In this document: piece after piece, positions 29,188-37,923 of the stretch
How positions within the stretch are numbered: the stretch's first letter is position 1
Layout of the letters: each line of letters begins with the position of its first letter
Source of the DNA: Comamonadaceae bacterium OH2545_COT-014
GTDB taxonomy: Bacteria; Pseudomonadota; Gammaproteobacteria; Burkholderiales; Burkholderiaceae_C
Assembly (NCBI GenBank): GCA_003859965.1
Contig: RQYR01000005.1
Coordinates: 1 to 64,000, forward strand
Direction: 5' to 3'
DNA length: 64,000 nucleotides
Program-made: the position numbers and the translations under genes
Notes under the pieces: generated by a model
Database searches by the model: none
What the model saw: the letters and a program-made list of their open reading frames with translations, nothing else
Told to the model about the DNA's origin: nothing

Positions 29188-31239
29188 ATGACATCCAACA
29201 AGCGCACGCCGCTCGCCCTATCGCTGTCGCTATCCCTTCTTGCTTCGCAGAGCACCTGGGCGCAAACCGGCCATGCCAATGGGGAGTCGGAGGCCACCAC
29301 GCTACCGGCTGTCACCGTCACGGCCACCAAGCGGGGAACCGCCGCGTTCGACACGCCTGCCAGCGTGAGTGTGATCGATGGCGATGCGGTCGAGCGCGAA
29401 GACCTGCAACACCTGAATGACGCTGCGCAGCAACTGCCCAACGTCTATTTCACCGATTTCGTTGGCGGGCTTGGCACCATCATCATCCGGGGCATGGGCA
29501 ATGGCGACGAAGAGTCGGATGTCGCCAGCATCGGGGTGCAAATCGACGGCGTACCGCTGCCGCTGACCGGCGTGATCGGAAACCTGTTCGATCTGGAGCA
29601 GGTTGAAATCCTCCGCGGCCCGCAGAGCCTGCTGCACGGTCAGGGCAATATCGGCGGCCTGATCGCGATTCGCAGCCGGGATCCCGGCGTGACGTTCGCC
29701 GGTTCTGCACAGCTCAACTTCGGGACTGCCAACCGGCGGCGCGCCGGTCTGGGGCTGGATGTGCCGCTCGGGGAGCGGACTGCGGTACGCATCACGGCCG
29801 GGCGCGATGAAAGTGATGGCCATGTCAGAAACGTGACGCTGAACCGCAAGGACACAAGCGGCTGGGGCAGCAATTTCGCGCGCCTGAAGCTGTTGCACCA
29901 TGACGATGCGGGCGGCGAGCTTCGATTGGGTCTGCATCATTTGGACCGCGACGGCGGCAGCGACTTTTTCCTCAGGCAGGCGGGCGCCGGACAGCGGGAG
30001 TCGGTCGAAGGCGATAGCGGAACCAACGACATCAGCTACACCTTGTTCAGCGGCGAGTACACCCGCCCGCTGGATGCCGATACGCGCCTGACCGTGGCTG
30101 TTGGCGCCAGCGATGCCCGGTGGAGCTACTGGACGCCGGTTTCCTTGCTCGGAGCCACCAACGGCTTCGATCTCAAGCTGAAGGGTTACAACGCCGAAGC
30201 CCGCATCCAGCGCAAGGCCACGGCACAAAGCCCGTTCGACTGGATGGCTGGCTTTCATGCCTCGCGTACCGACATGAATCGCCCCTACTTGTACGACTAC
30301 GCGCCGTTCTTCCGCAGCGCCACCGCCTCACAGGTGGACGGCACGACGGTGGCGCTGTTTGGCGAAGCTGGCTGGCATTTCGCGCCGAGCTGGCGCCTGG
30401 GCGCTGGGCTGCGCCTGACGCGAGACCGCCGTGAAATGGACTGGAGCAGCAACCAGAACGGCTCGGTCGAAAGTCTGGAACGCAAGGTCAACAACACGGT
30501 GTGGTTGCCGCAGCTCGCGCTGGAATACCGCCCCGACGAGCAACAGTTTGCGTGGTTCAAGATGTCGCGCGGCTACAAGGCCGCAGGTTTCAACGTCTAT
30601 GCGACCCAATCCGCAGCGGCCGGCAACCCCTACGAACCCGAGTACGCCCATCACGCCGAGATCGGTTATCGGGTCAAGGATGCCAAGCATCGCTGGGAAG
30701 TCGGCGCGGCGGCTTTCTACTCCCGCCTGCGCAATCAGCAAGTCGTGATCGAGGGGCTGGGGGGCGCCACGATGACGGATAACGCAGGACGCTCGCACAT
30801 TCAGGGCATTGAACTGGATGCCGCCTGGCGGCCAGCACGCGCGCTGGAACTGCGCGGCCACTTGGGTTACGTCAAGGCGGTTTATGACGACTATGTGCGT
30901 GGCGGCACTGACTACGCGGGTCGGCAGTTCTCGGCAACGCCGCGCACCAGCTTTGGCGCGTCCGCCGTTTGGCGGCCTGCCGAAAACTGGGAACTGGGCG
31001 TTGCCGCCCGCCGGATCGGCAAGGTCTATCTGCAAGCCAACGATCAGGTGGACAAGGCCTACACGCTGGTGGATGCGCACCTGTCCTGGTATCACGGCAA
31101 CTGGACGATGGGCCTGTACGGCAAGAACCTGACCGACGCGAAATACCTCACCCGGGCGATTGGCGATGGCCGGGGCGGCACTTTGGTGACTGCCGGTGCG
31201 CCGCGTACCGTGGGGGTTCGCTTGGCCTATGACTTCTGA
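29188..31239 (+). CDS. TonB-dependent siderophore receptor (FyuA-like)
   Basis: This 683-residue outer-membrane receptor has a signal peptide at residues 1-25 and a TonB box region near TLPAVTVTATKRG. A plug domain follows (SVIDGDAVEREDLQHLNDAAQQLPNV, VEILRGPQSLLHGQGNIGG), then a beta-barrel ending in VGVRLAYDF with the terminal aromatic residue. Length and order resemble the pesticin/yersiniabactin receptor FyuA. Its last 11 bases overlap the start of the following MFS gene. No biosynthetic gene is nearby, so the ligand is probably made by other organisms. Confidence 0.92.
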   Translation: MTSNKRTPLALSLSLSLLASQSTWAQTGHANGESEATTLPAVTVTATKRGTAAFDTPASVSVIDGDAVEREDLQHLNDAAQQLPNVYFTDFVGGLGTIIIRGMGNGDEESDVASIGVQIDGVPLPLTGVIGNLFDLEQVEILRGPQSLLHGQGNIGGLIAIRSRDPGVTFAGSAQLNFGTANRRRAGLGLDVPLGERTAVRITAGRDESDGHVRNVTLNRKDTSGWGSNFARLKLLHHDDAGGELRLGLHHLDRDGGSDFFLRQAGAGQRESVEGDSGTNDISYTLFSGEYTRPLDADTRLTVAVGASDARWSYWTPVSLLGATNGFDLKLKGYNAEARIQRKATAQSPFDWMAGFHASRTDMNRPYLYDYAPFFRSATASQVDGTTVALFGEAGWHFAPSWRLGAGLRLTRDRREMDWSSNQNGSVESLERKVNNTVWLPQLALEYRPDEQQFAWFKMSRGYKAAGFNVYATQSAAAGNPYEPEYAHHAEIGYRVKDAKHRWEVGAAAFYSRLRNQQVVIEGLGGATMTDNAGRSHIQGIELDAAWRPARALELRGHLGYVKAVYDDYVRGGTDYAGRQFSATPRTSFGASAVWRPAENWELGVAARRIGKVYLQANDQVDKAYTLVDAHLSWYHGNWTMGLYGKNLTDAKYLTRAIGDGRGGTLVTAGAPRTVGVRLAYDF

Positions 31240-32509
31240 GGAAGAACGCGGGCCAGCGGCGCTGGCGGCCGTGCGCGCCAGCGAGTACCGGGCGCTGGCG
31301 CTGATGTACATCACCCAGGGCCTGCCAGCGGGACTGGCTTTTTATGCACTGGGAACGCTCATCCGCGCTGGCGGCTACAGCGTGGCGCATGTGGGCCTGG
31401 TCGGCCTGACCATTCTGCCCTGGGCGCTCAAGTTCCTGTGGGCGAGTTGCATTGACAATGCCTGCATCCGTTGGCGTTATCCGCGGGTGATCTTCATCGG
31501 CCAGACGGCTGCGGCGCTGACTTGCCTGGCATTGATGCCGCTGTCGATCGGCGCGCACCTTGGCTTGGCGCTGGCTGGCCTGGTTGCGCTCAACTTCATC
31601 AGCGCCACGCAGGATATCGCCACCAATGCCTATGCCGTATCGCGCCTGCAAGGCAAGGCCGCTGGCGTGGCCAATGCGATCCAGATCGCAGGCTTCATCG
31701 TCGGCATGCTGCTGGGTGGCGGCGGATTGTTGATCGTTCACGATCATTGGGGCTGGAGCGCCACGATGGCGATTCTGGCCGGTCTGATTGCCTTGATCGG
31801 CGTGCTGCTTTGGCTGGACAAACGCTGGCAGGCGCCGCTGGCCAGCGCCGAATCAAGTGGCCGCTCATGTGTCGATTCAAGCGCCGGTGCAGTCGCCAAG
31901 GTTCGGCTGCGCGATCTGCTGCGCCATCGTGATCTTGGGTGGGCGCTGGCGCTGGTTCTGCTGTTCAAGTTTCCCAGTACGGCCGTCAGCACCCTGATCC
32001 AGCCCTGGCTGGTGGATCGGGGGCTGGGTCTGGATGCCATCGGGTATATCCAGATGGCCGTGATGCTGGCAACCGCATGCGGGGGCGTCGTTCTGGGCAT
32101 TCCGCTGGTGCGGCGGCTGGGCAATCGGCGTGCGGTGCTGGCGAGCTTTGCCATGGCGGCGCTGATGCTCGGGATGGCCTGGGGGCTGGAGTGGTGCGGC
32201 GTTCATGCCCAATGGGCTTACTACCTGGCTTTTTGCACGCAGGGGGTCTTCGAGGGCGCGCTGTTCGTGTCGGTCTGGGCAGTGTTCATGAACTGGTCTT
32301 CGCCACACTCGCCAGGAACGGATTTCACGGCCATGCAATGTGGTGAAAACATCGCCAACGCCATGGCGGTCGGCACCATTGGCGGGCTGGGCCAGATGCT
32401 GGGCTACGCCAACGCTTTTGCACTGGTGTGGGGCGCAGCGGGCCTTGTGCTGATCCTGATCGCCCTGTGTCTGCCGCGTCTGGTTCTCCAGACCGAGGGG
32501 CGGGCATGA
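31229..32509 (+). CDS. FptX/RhtX-like MFS siderophore permease
   Basis: This 426-residue protein with about twelve hydrophobic segments belongs to the major facilitator superfamily. YITQGLPAGLAFYALGTLIR, the SATQDIATNAYAVSRL segment and NWSSPHSPGTDFTAMQC resemble the AmpG/RhtX/FptX branch, which carries siderophore complexes or muropeptides through the inner membrane. The start overlaps the receptor gene by 11 bases, and the stop overlaps the next ABC gene by 4, so translation is coupled. Context decides the siderophore assignment. Confidence 0.85.
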   Translation: MTSEEERGPAALAAVRASEYRALALMYITQGLPAGLAFYALGTLIRAGGYSVAHVGLVGLTILPWALKFLWASCIDNACIRWRYPRVIFIGQTAAALTCLALMPLSIGAHLGLALAGLVALNFISATQDIATNAYAVSRLQGKAAGVANAIQIAGFIVGMLLGGGGLLIVHDHWGWSATMAILAGLIALIGVLLWLDKRWQAPLASAESSGRSCVDSSAGAVAKVRLRDLLRHRDLGWALALVLLFKFPSTAVSTLIQPWLVDRGLGLDAIGYIQMAVMLATACGGVVLGIPLVRRLGNRRAVLASFAMAALMLGMAWGLEWCGVHAQWAYYLAFCTQGVFEGALFVSVWAVFMNWSSPHSPGTDFTAMQCGENIANAMAVGTIGGLGQMLGYANAFALVWGAAGLVLILIALCLPRLVLQTEGRA

Positions 32510-34314
32510 AGCCATCGAACGCGGCATCGCCACGGCCAACATCCATTCCGACGCCGGTGCGCTTTGGCAGCCTGATGCGCGTGGCGCCGTGGCTGCTCGG
32601 GTCGGCGGTCATCACTGCCGTCGCTTCGGCGGCACTGAGCATCGCGCCGTTCTGGTTCATCTACCGCATCAGCGTCGAATTGTTCGGCGCGCAACCCGAC
32701 ATCGCCACGGTGCGGCGGCTGGCCTGGTGGGCCATGGGGTTGTTGCTGTTGCGCTGGGCGCTGATGGCGGTCAGCCATGTGTTCGCGCACACCGGCGCTT
32801 TCGCCATCCAGCACCGGCTGCGCATGGCGATGGCGCGGCGTCTTGGAGAAGTGCCGCTGTCGTTCTTTGCCGCGCGCGGCTCGGGCAGCATGCGCCGCAC
32901 GCTGACCGATGATGTGAACAGCATGGAGGGCTTTTTCGCCCATATGGTGCCCGACGCGGTAGCCGCCGCTGCCGTGCCACTGGCGGCGGCCGTGCTGCTG
33001 TTCGTGGCCGACTGGCGCATGGCGCTGGCCGCGCTCAGCCCGCTGCCGGTGGTTCTGCTGGTGCAGTGGGGGTCGATGCGTGGCATGGGCGAGCGCATGC
33101 GCGAGTGGAGCGCCTTGCAAGAACGCATTGCCAACCAGGTGGGGGAGTACGTGCGCGGCGTGCATGTGGTCAAGAGCTTCGGGCTTGCGGCGCGCTCGTT
33201 CGGCGAGCTGTCCGATGCCGTGCGTGGCGCGGTGCGCTGGGTGGAAGACTATGCCCGGGGGAGCGCGCGCGGATGGGTGTGGTTCACCGGATTGCTGTCC
33301 GCCAATCTGGTGGTGGTGGCGCCTTTCGGCGCGTGGCTGCATGCGCGCGGCAGCCTCGACGCTCCCACCTATGTGCTGTTTCTGCTGGTGGCCCCGGCTG
33401 TCCTCGCGCCATTGCTGCGTTTGACCTTCGCCATAGGCGAGCAGATGCAGCGCGCCGAAGCGATGCGCCGTATCAGCGACGTGCTGGCTGCGCCGCCGCT
33501 GGACCAGTCCCGTGCGGCGAAAGCGCCCGATGGCGCACTGGACATCCGCTTCGAGAAGCTGTGCCACCGTTACGGCCAGCGGCTGGCGCTCGATGAGGTG
33601 AGCTTCGAGGCCAAGGCCGGGCAATTGACCGCGCTGGTGGGGGCAAGCGGCTCCGGCAAGAGCACACTGGTGCGGTTGGTGGCGCGGCTGTATGAGTTCG
33701 ACTCCGGCAGCCTGCGTGTGGGCGGCGCGGATGTGCGCGAATGGCCGCTCGATGCGCTGCTGGCGAAGCTGGCCATCGTGTTCCAGGACGTGTTTTTGTT
33801 TCACGGCACGGTGCGCGACAACCTGAAGATCGCACGGCCCGAAGCCAGCGATGCGGCCATCGAGGCCGCCGCCCGTGCCGCCTGCGCGCACGACTTCATC
33901 ATGGCCTTGCCACAGGGCTATGACACGCCGCTGGGCGAGCGTGGCGCGCACCTTTCGGGGGGCGAGCGCCAGCGGCTGTCGATTGCCCGCGCCTTGCTCA
34001 AGGACGCGCCCGTTCTTTTGCTGGACGAAGCAACCGCCAGCGTCGATGCCGAGAACGAAGCCTTGATCCAGCAAGCGCTGGATGCGCTGTGCGCCAATCG
34101 CACGGTGCTGATGATCGGCCATCGACTGCACACGATCATGCATGCCGACCACATCGTCGTGATGGAGGCCGGCCGCGTGGCAGGACAGGGCAGGCACGAA
34201 ACCTTGCTGCGCGAATGCAGCGCTTACCAGCGCCTGTGGCGCGACCATGAACAGGTCAGGGAATGGTCGCTGGCAATGCCCACGGATGCGGCGCAGCGGG
34301 AGGCCGGGGCATGA
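32506..34314 (+). CDS. ABC transporter permease-ATPase, YbtP/IrtA-like
   Basis: This 602-residue fused half-transporter has six transmembrane helices in about residues 20-310. The ATPase domain has GASGSGKST (Walker A), LSGGERQR (signature) and LLLDEATASVD (Walker B), then a histidine switch in MIGHRLHT. It has the exporter fold, yet its neighbours place it with the YbtPQ/IrtAB importers of ferric siderophores. The ATG overlaps the MFS stop as ATGA, and its stop overlaps the next ABC gene the same way. It probably forms a heterodimer with that protein. Confidence 0.88.
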   Translation: MKPSNAASPRPTSIPTPVRFGSLMRVAPWLLGSAVITAVASAALSIAPFWFIYRISVELFGAQPDIATVRRLAWWAMGLLLLRWALMAVSHVFAHTGAFAIQHRLRMAMARRLGEVPLSFFAARGSGSMRRTLTDDVNSMEGFFAHMVPDAVAAAAVPLAAAVLLFVADWRMALAALSPLPVVLLVQWGSMRGMGERMREWSALQERIANQVGEYVRGVHVVKSFGLAARSFGELSDAVRGAVRWVEDYARGSARGWVWFTGLLSANLVVVAPFGAWLHARGSLDAPTYVLFLLVAPAVLAPLLRLTFAIGEQMQRAEAMRRISDVLAAPPLDQSRAAKAPDGALDIRFEKLCHRYGQRLALDEVSFEAKAGQLTALVGASGSGKSTLVRLVARLYEFDSGSLRVGGADVREWPLDALLAKLAIVFQDVFLFHGTVRDNLKIARPEASDAAIEAAARAACAHDFIMALPQGYDTPLGERGAHLSGGERQRLSIARALLKDAPVLLLDEATASVDAENEALIQQALDALCANRTVLMIGHRLHTIMHADHIVVMEAGRVAGQGRHETLLRECSAYQRLWRDHEQVREWSLAMPTDAAQREAGA

Positions 34315-36080
34315 TCCGGGAACTGGTTCAGTCGGGCTTTCGCCTCTCGGGCACGCGTGATCCGCGCCTGATGCGCGGCCTGCGCTGGTCGGTCGTGGAA
34401 GGACTGTTCGCCGCCGCGCCATATCCATTGCTCTATCTGCTGCTGCACGCGGTGTTTACCGGCCGCATCACACCGGCGACTGCGCTGGGGTACGGGGCGG
34501 CGATGGCTGCCTGCCTGCTGGCGCGCATTGCCGCTGGCGCAGTCGGCATGCCGCTGGTGTTCAGCGGCGCCTACGCGATGATGGGCGAGGCGCGGCTGCG
34601 TGTTGCCGATCACCTGCGCCGCCTGCCCATGGGCTGGTTCGGCAAGCAGCGGGGCGGCGACCTGAGTGCGCGACTGACTTCCGATCTGGCGCTGGTCGAG
34701 AACCTGTGGTCGCACTTTCTCGGCGTGTTCGTTTCGGGCCTGGCGATGCCCGCTTTTTTGATGCTGTTTCTGCTGTGGCTGGACTGGCGGCTGACCCTGA
34801 TCGCGCTGGCTGGCATACCGTTGGCGCTGTTGGCGCTGGCCTGGACGCAGCACGTTGCGGCGCACACCGGCCAGCGTCTGATGGCGGCCAACGCCGCAGC
34901 GCAGTCGGCCTTGCTGGAGTATGTGCAAGGTATCGCCGTCGTGCGTGGTTACGGCCGCTTCGGCGATGCATGGCAACGCCTTGAAGCCGCGCTGGACGAA
35001 CACCACGCCGCCCTGCTGGCGGCTGAGACCAAACCCGCGCCGTGGCTGGTGGCCTACGGCTTTCTGCTGGAAACGGGGTATGTCAGTCTGGCGCTGGCTG
35101 GCGCGTGGTGGCTTGCGGGCGGCACGCTCTCGCCCGAGGTGCTGATTGCCTTTCTGGTGCTGGCGCTGCCGGTGTACCGCCAATTGTTCGAGGTGGGGCT
35201 GTCCGCCATGCTGCTGCGCTTTGCGCGGCGCGCTCTGGCGCGTATCGAAAACGTGCTGGCCGAGCAGGCTTTGGCCGAACCGGCACAGGCGGCCGTCCCG
35301 CAAGGCCATGACATCGTGTTCGACAAGGTGCGCTTCGCGTATGAACATCGCCAAGGCGGCGCGGCCGTTCTTGACAATGTGTCATGCGAGATTGCGGCCA
35401 ACCGCCTGACGGCAATCGTTGGCCCGAGCGGCGCTGGCAAGAGCACGCTGGTGCATCTGATCGCCCGGCTGTGGGACGTGGATGCGGGCGCGATTCGGCT
35501 CGGCGGCGCTGATCTGCGCGAGATCGGCACCGACGCGCTGCACCGCCACGTGGCGATGGTTTTCCAGGACGTCCTGCTGTTCTCCGGCTCGGTGCTCGAC
35601 AACCTGCGCATCGGTCGGCCCGACGCCAGCCGGGAAGAAGTCATCGCCGCCGCGCGGCGCGCTCAGGCGCATGACTTCATCAGTGCATTGCCCGATGGGT
35701 ACGACACGGTGCTCGACGAAGGCGGCGCATCGCTGTCTGGCGGCGAACGCCAGCGCATCTCCATCGCCCGCGCCCTGCTCAAGGACGCGCCGGTGCTGCT
35801 GCTGGACGAGGCCACGGCCAGCGTCGATCCATCGGCCGAAGCGCAGCTCCAGCGCGCCATTGCCGAACTGGCGCAAGGCCGGACAGTGGTCGTGATTGCA
35901 CACCGGCTCAAAAGTGTGCGCCACGCCGACTGCATTCTGGTGATGGATCACGGACGCGTGGTGGAGCAGGGGCGGCATGACGAACTGCTGGCGCTGGGCG
36001 GCCTGTATGCGCGTCTGTGGTCACGGCAGCAGGTGGCGCAGGACTGGCGCGTTGGCACGGCGCAGCAACAGAGGACATAG
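34311..36080 (+). CDS. ABC transporter permease-ATPase, YbtQ/IrtB-like
   Basis: This 589-residue partner of the preceding half-transporter has an N-terminal six-helix domain (about 20-300). Its ATPase domain carries GPSGAGKST, LSGGERQRISIARALLKD, LLLDEATASVDP and VIAHRLKSV. All nucleotide-binding residues look intact, so both sites of the heterodimer should be active. It ends the siderophore import operon, about 180 bp before a transposase remnant. Confidence 0.88.
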   Translation: MIRELVQSGFRLSGTRDPRLMRGLRWSVVEGLFAAAPYPLLYLLLHAVFTGRITPATALGYGAAMAACLLARIAAGAVGMPLVFSGAYAMMGEARLRVADHLRRLPMGWFGKQRGGDLSARLTSDLALVENLWSHFLGVFVSGLAMPAFLMLFLLWLDWRLTLIALAGIPLALLALAWTQHVAAHTGQRLMAANAAAQSALLEYVQGIAVVRGYGRFGDAWQRLEAALDEHHAALLAAETKPAPWLVAYGFLLETGYVSLALAGAWWLAGGTLSPEVLIAFLVLALPVYRQLFEVGLSAMLLRFARRALARIENVLAEQALAEPAQAAVPQGHDIVFDKVRFAYEHRQGGAAVLDNVSCEIAANRLTAIVGPSGAGKSTLVHLIARLWDVDAGAIRLGGADLREIGTDALHRHVAMVFQDVLLFSGSVLDNLRIGRPDASREEVIAAARRAQAHDFISALPDGYDTVLDEGGASLSGGERQRISIARALLKDAPVLLLDEATASVDPSAEAQLQRAIAELAQGRTVVVIAHRLKSVRHADCILVMDHGRVVEQGRHDELLALGGLYARLWSRQQVAQDWRVGTAQQQRT

Positions 36081-36261
36081 CCCCCTGAGAAATCCCCTCC
36101 CCCATCCTGTCAGGCGCTGCTGGATAAAGACCCACAAAAAAGCGATCCAACACATCAGCCAGCAGATGTTGTAGCCGGCAGCGCAGGCAATCTCGTGCAG
36201 AGCATAGAGCGTGTCATGAACTTTGCCGAGTGACGGTGCTGGTCTTGAGTACAGTGCCAGC

Positions 36262-36638
36262 ATGTCTCACAAGCCTTACCCCAGTGATGTAAGCGACGAA
36301 AAATGGAGCTTTGTCGCCCCTTGCGAGCAAGAGCGCGATCAAGTCGATGCGCTGTGCCAGGCGGCGCAGCAGGTGACAGGATCGAACGTGCGCAAGGCTT
36401 TGGCCGATCAAGGTTGCACGGGGCAAAAGGCCCAGGACGCCGCGGCGCAAAACGGCATTGCCTTGGATCTTGTGAAGCTGCGCGAAGCGAAAAAGGGCCA
36501 AGGCGCCGGGTGACTGAACGCAGCTTTGGCTGGCTGGAGAAGAGCAGAAGGCTGTGGACGAACTGCGAGCGCCTGCTCAATACCAGCTTGCAGTTCATTC
36601 ATCTCGCATTCTTGGCGCTGCTGCTCCGAAGATTTTGA
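36262..36638 (+). pseudogene. Decayed IS5-family transposase
   Basis: The first frame (36262-36513) begins MSHKPYPSDVSDEKWS, the usual N-terminus of IS5/IS427-type transposases. It then jumps to VRKALADQGCTGQKAQDAA, a more C-terminal block, so the middle with the first DDE aspartates is deleted. After residue 83 a frameshift is needed to reach VTERSFGWLEKSRRLW and the ending LAFLALLLRRF in another frame. The right terminal repeat follows at once. It cannot encode an active enzyme. Confidence 0.85.
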
Positions 36639-36648
36639 ACGGGTTCTA
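36629..36648. repeat. IS5-like right terminal inverted repeat
   Basis: GAAGATTTTGAACGGGTTCT directly follows the stop of the transposase remnant and defines the element end. Variants of this block occur alone at 69-87, 13536-13564, 45801-45819 and at both ends of the unit at 39897-40077. No matching left end is visible before 36262. Confidence 0.65.
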
Positions 36649-36736
36649 AAAGCGAAACACCCGCAGCAGGCTTGGGTGATTCAGGGCGTCTCTGTCGCAA
36701 GCCGGCTGGCAGCGATCCTGCCGCAGTGCGGCCGCC

Positions 36737-37159
36737 TCAGGCGTGGGCGGCGATGGAGGCGGTGGCCATCAGCTCTTCCAGCAGCGCCAGCGAGGCGCGA
36801 CCGGAGACGGAGTAGGGATCCAGCTCGGCGCGCGTGTTGTACTTGAGCAGCGTGGCGGGGTTGATGCGATTGGTGTTGACCAGCCCCATCGTCCAGCCGC
36901 CGAAGCGGCGCTCGGTGATTTCCTCGTAGTGCAGCAGCACCACGTCCTGGTGGCGCGGGTCGCGCTGGATCAGGCCGTAGAGGTCGCTGATGGTCTGGCG
37001 GCCACCCTCCAGCGCCTGCATGAAGATGCCGTCGCCATAGACCAGCACGCCGGTCACGCCTTGCGCGGCGTTGTGCTGGCGCGCGCTGGCGCACAGGGCT
37101 TCAAGGGCCGGGGCGGAGGCGTCCACGGCGCGGCTGGCGAAAAGCAGTCGGACGAGCAT
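36737..37159 (-). CDS. BLUF-domain protein with substituted photoactive tyrosine
   Basis: This 140-residue protein is a BLUF flavin-binding fold with almost nothing else. It has the N-terminal strand MLVRLLFASRAV, HNAAQGVTG (Asn30), FMQALEG (Gln48), then FGGWTMGL (Trp89, Met91). Against Synechocystis PixD, Asn30, Gln48, Trp89 and Met91 align with the flavin-site residues. The tyrosine required for the photocycle (Tyr8 in PixD, Tyr21 in AppA) is phenylalanine 7 here, encoded TTC. It therefore may bind flavin but should not show the normal light response. The start is 26 bp after folE on the same strand, so the two are probably co-transcribed. There is no output domain. Confidence 0.85.
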   Translation of the reverse strand: MLVRLLFASRAVDASAPALEALCASARQHNAAQGVTGVLVYGDGIFMQALEGGRQTISDLYGLIQRDPRHQDVVLLHYEEITERRFGGWTMGLVNTNRINPATLLKYNTRAELDPYSVSGRASLALLEELMATASIAAHA

Positions 37160-37185
37160 GGGGGCAATTCTTTCAGCGTGTGTCT

Positions 37186-37911
37186 TCAGGGCCGGCGCGG
37201 AATGAGCGAGAGAAACTCGCGCCGCAAGGTAGCGTCTTTCAGAAACACGCCGCGCATGACGGAGTTGATCATCTTGCTGTCCACGTCTTTCACGCCGCGC
37301 CAGGCCATGCAAAAGTGCGTGGCTTCCATCACCAGGGCCAGCCCGTCGGGCTTGGTTTTTTCCTGAATCAGGTCGGCCAGCTGCACCACGGCTTCTTCCT
37401 GAATCTGCGGGCGGCCCATCACCCATTCGGCCAGGCGCGCGTATTTGGACAGGCCGATGACGTTGGTGCGCTCGTTGGGCATCACGCCAATCCACAGCTT
37501 GCCCATGACCGGGCAGAAATGGTGGCTGCATGCGCTGCGCACCGTGATGGGGCCGACGATCATCAGCTCGTTAAGCCGTTCGGCGTTGGGAAATTCGGTG
37601 ATCGTCGGGCCTTTGACGTAGCGGCCGCGAAACACCTCGTTCACGTACATCTTGGCCACGCGGCGCGCGGTGTCGGCGGTGTTGTGGTCGCCCTCCGTGT
37701 CGATGACCAGGCTTTCCAGCACGCCTTGCATCTTGGCTTCCACCTCGTCCAGCAACTGCTCCAGCTCGCCGGGCTTCATGAAATCGGCGATGTTGTCGTT
37801 GGCGTGATAGCGGCGGCGCGCCGCCTGCAGGCGCTCGCGGATCTTGACGGAAACGGGCGTGCCTTCGTCGTCGGCAGCGGTCAAAGAGGGGGAAGGGGCT
37901 TGGGGCTTCAT
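37186..37911 (-). CDS. folE: GTP cyclohydrolase I
   Basis: This 241-residue enzyme converts GTP to 7,8-dihydroneopterin triphosphate, the first step of folate synthesis. The zinc and active-site motif SACSHHFCPVMGKLWIG is intact, as are EGDHNTADTARRVAKMY, TEFPNAERLNELMIVG and the C-terminal EATHFCMAWRGVKD. The N-terminal 45 residues are variable. ATG 37911 was chosen; an ATG four codons upstream is equally possible and neither has a strong ribosome-binding sequence. The BLUF-like gene follows immediately. Confidence 0.95.
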   Translation of the reverse strand: MKPQAPSPSLTAADDEGTPVSVKIRERLQAARRRYHANDNIADFMKPGELEQLLDEVEAKMQGVLESLVIDTEGDHNTADTARRVAKMYVNEVFRGRYVKGPTITEFPNAERLNELMIVGPITVRSACSHHFCPVMGKLWIGVMPNERTNVIGLSKYARLAEWVMGRPQIQEEAVVQLADLIQEKTKPDGLALVMEATHFCMAWRGVKDVDSKMINSVMRGVFLKDATLRREFLSLIPRRP

Positions 37912-37923
37912 GAAGGCACGCAT

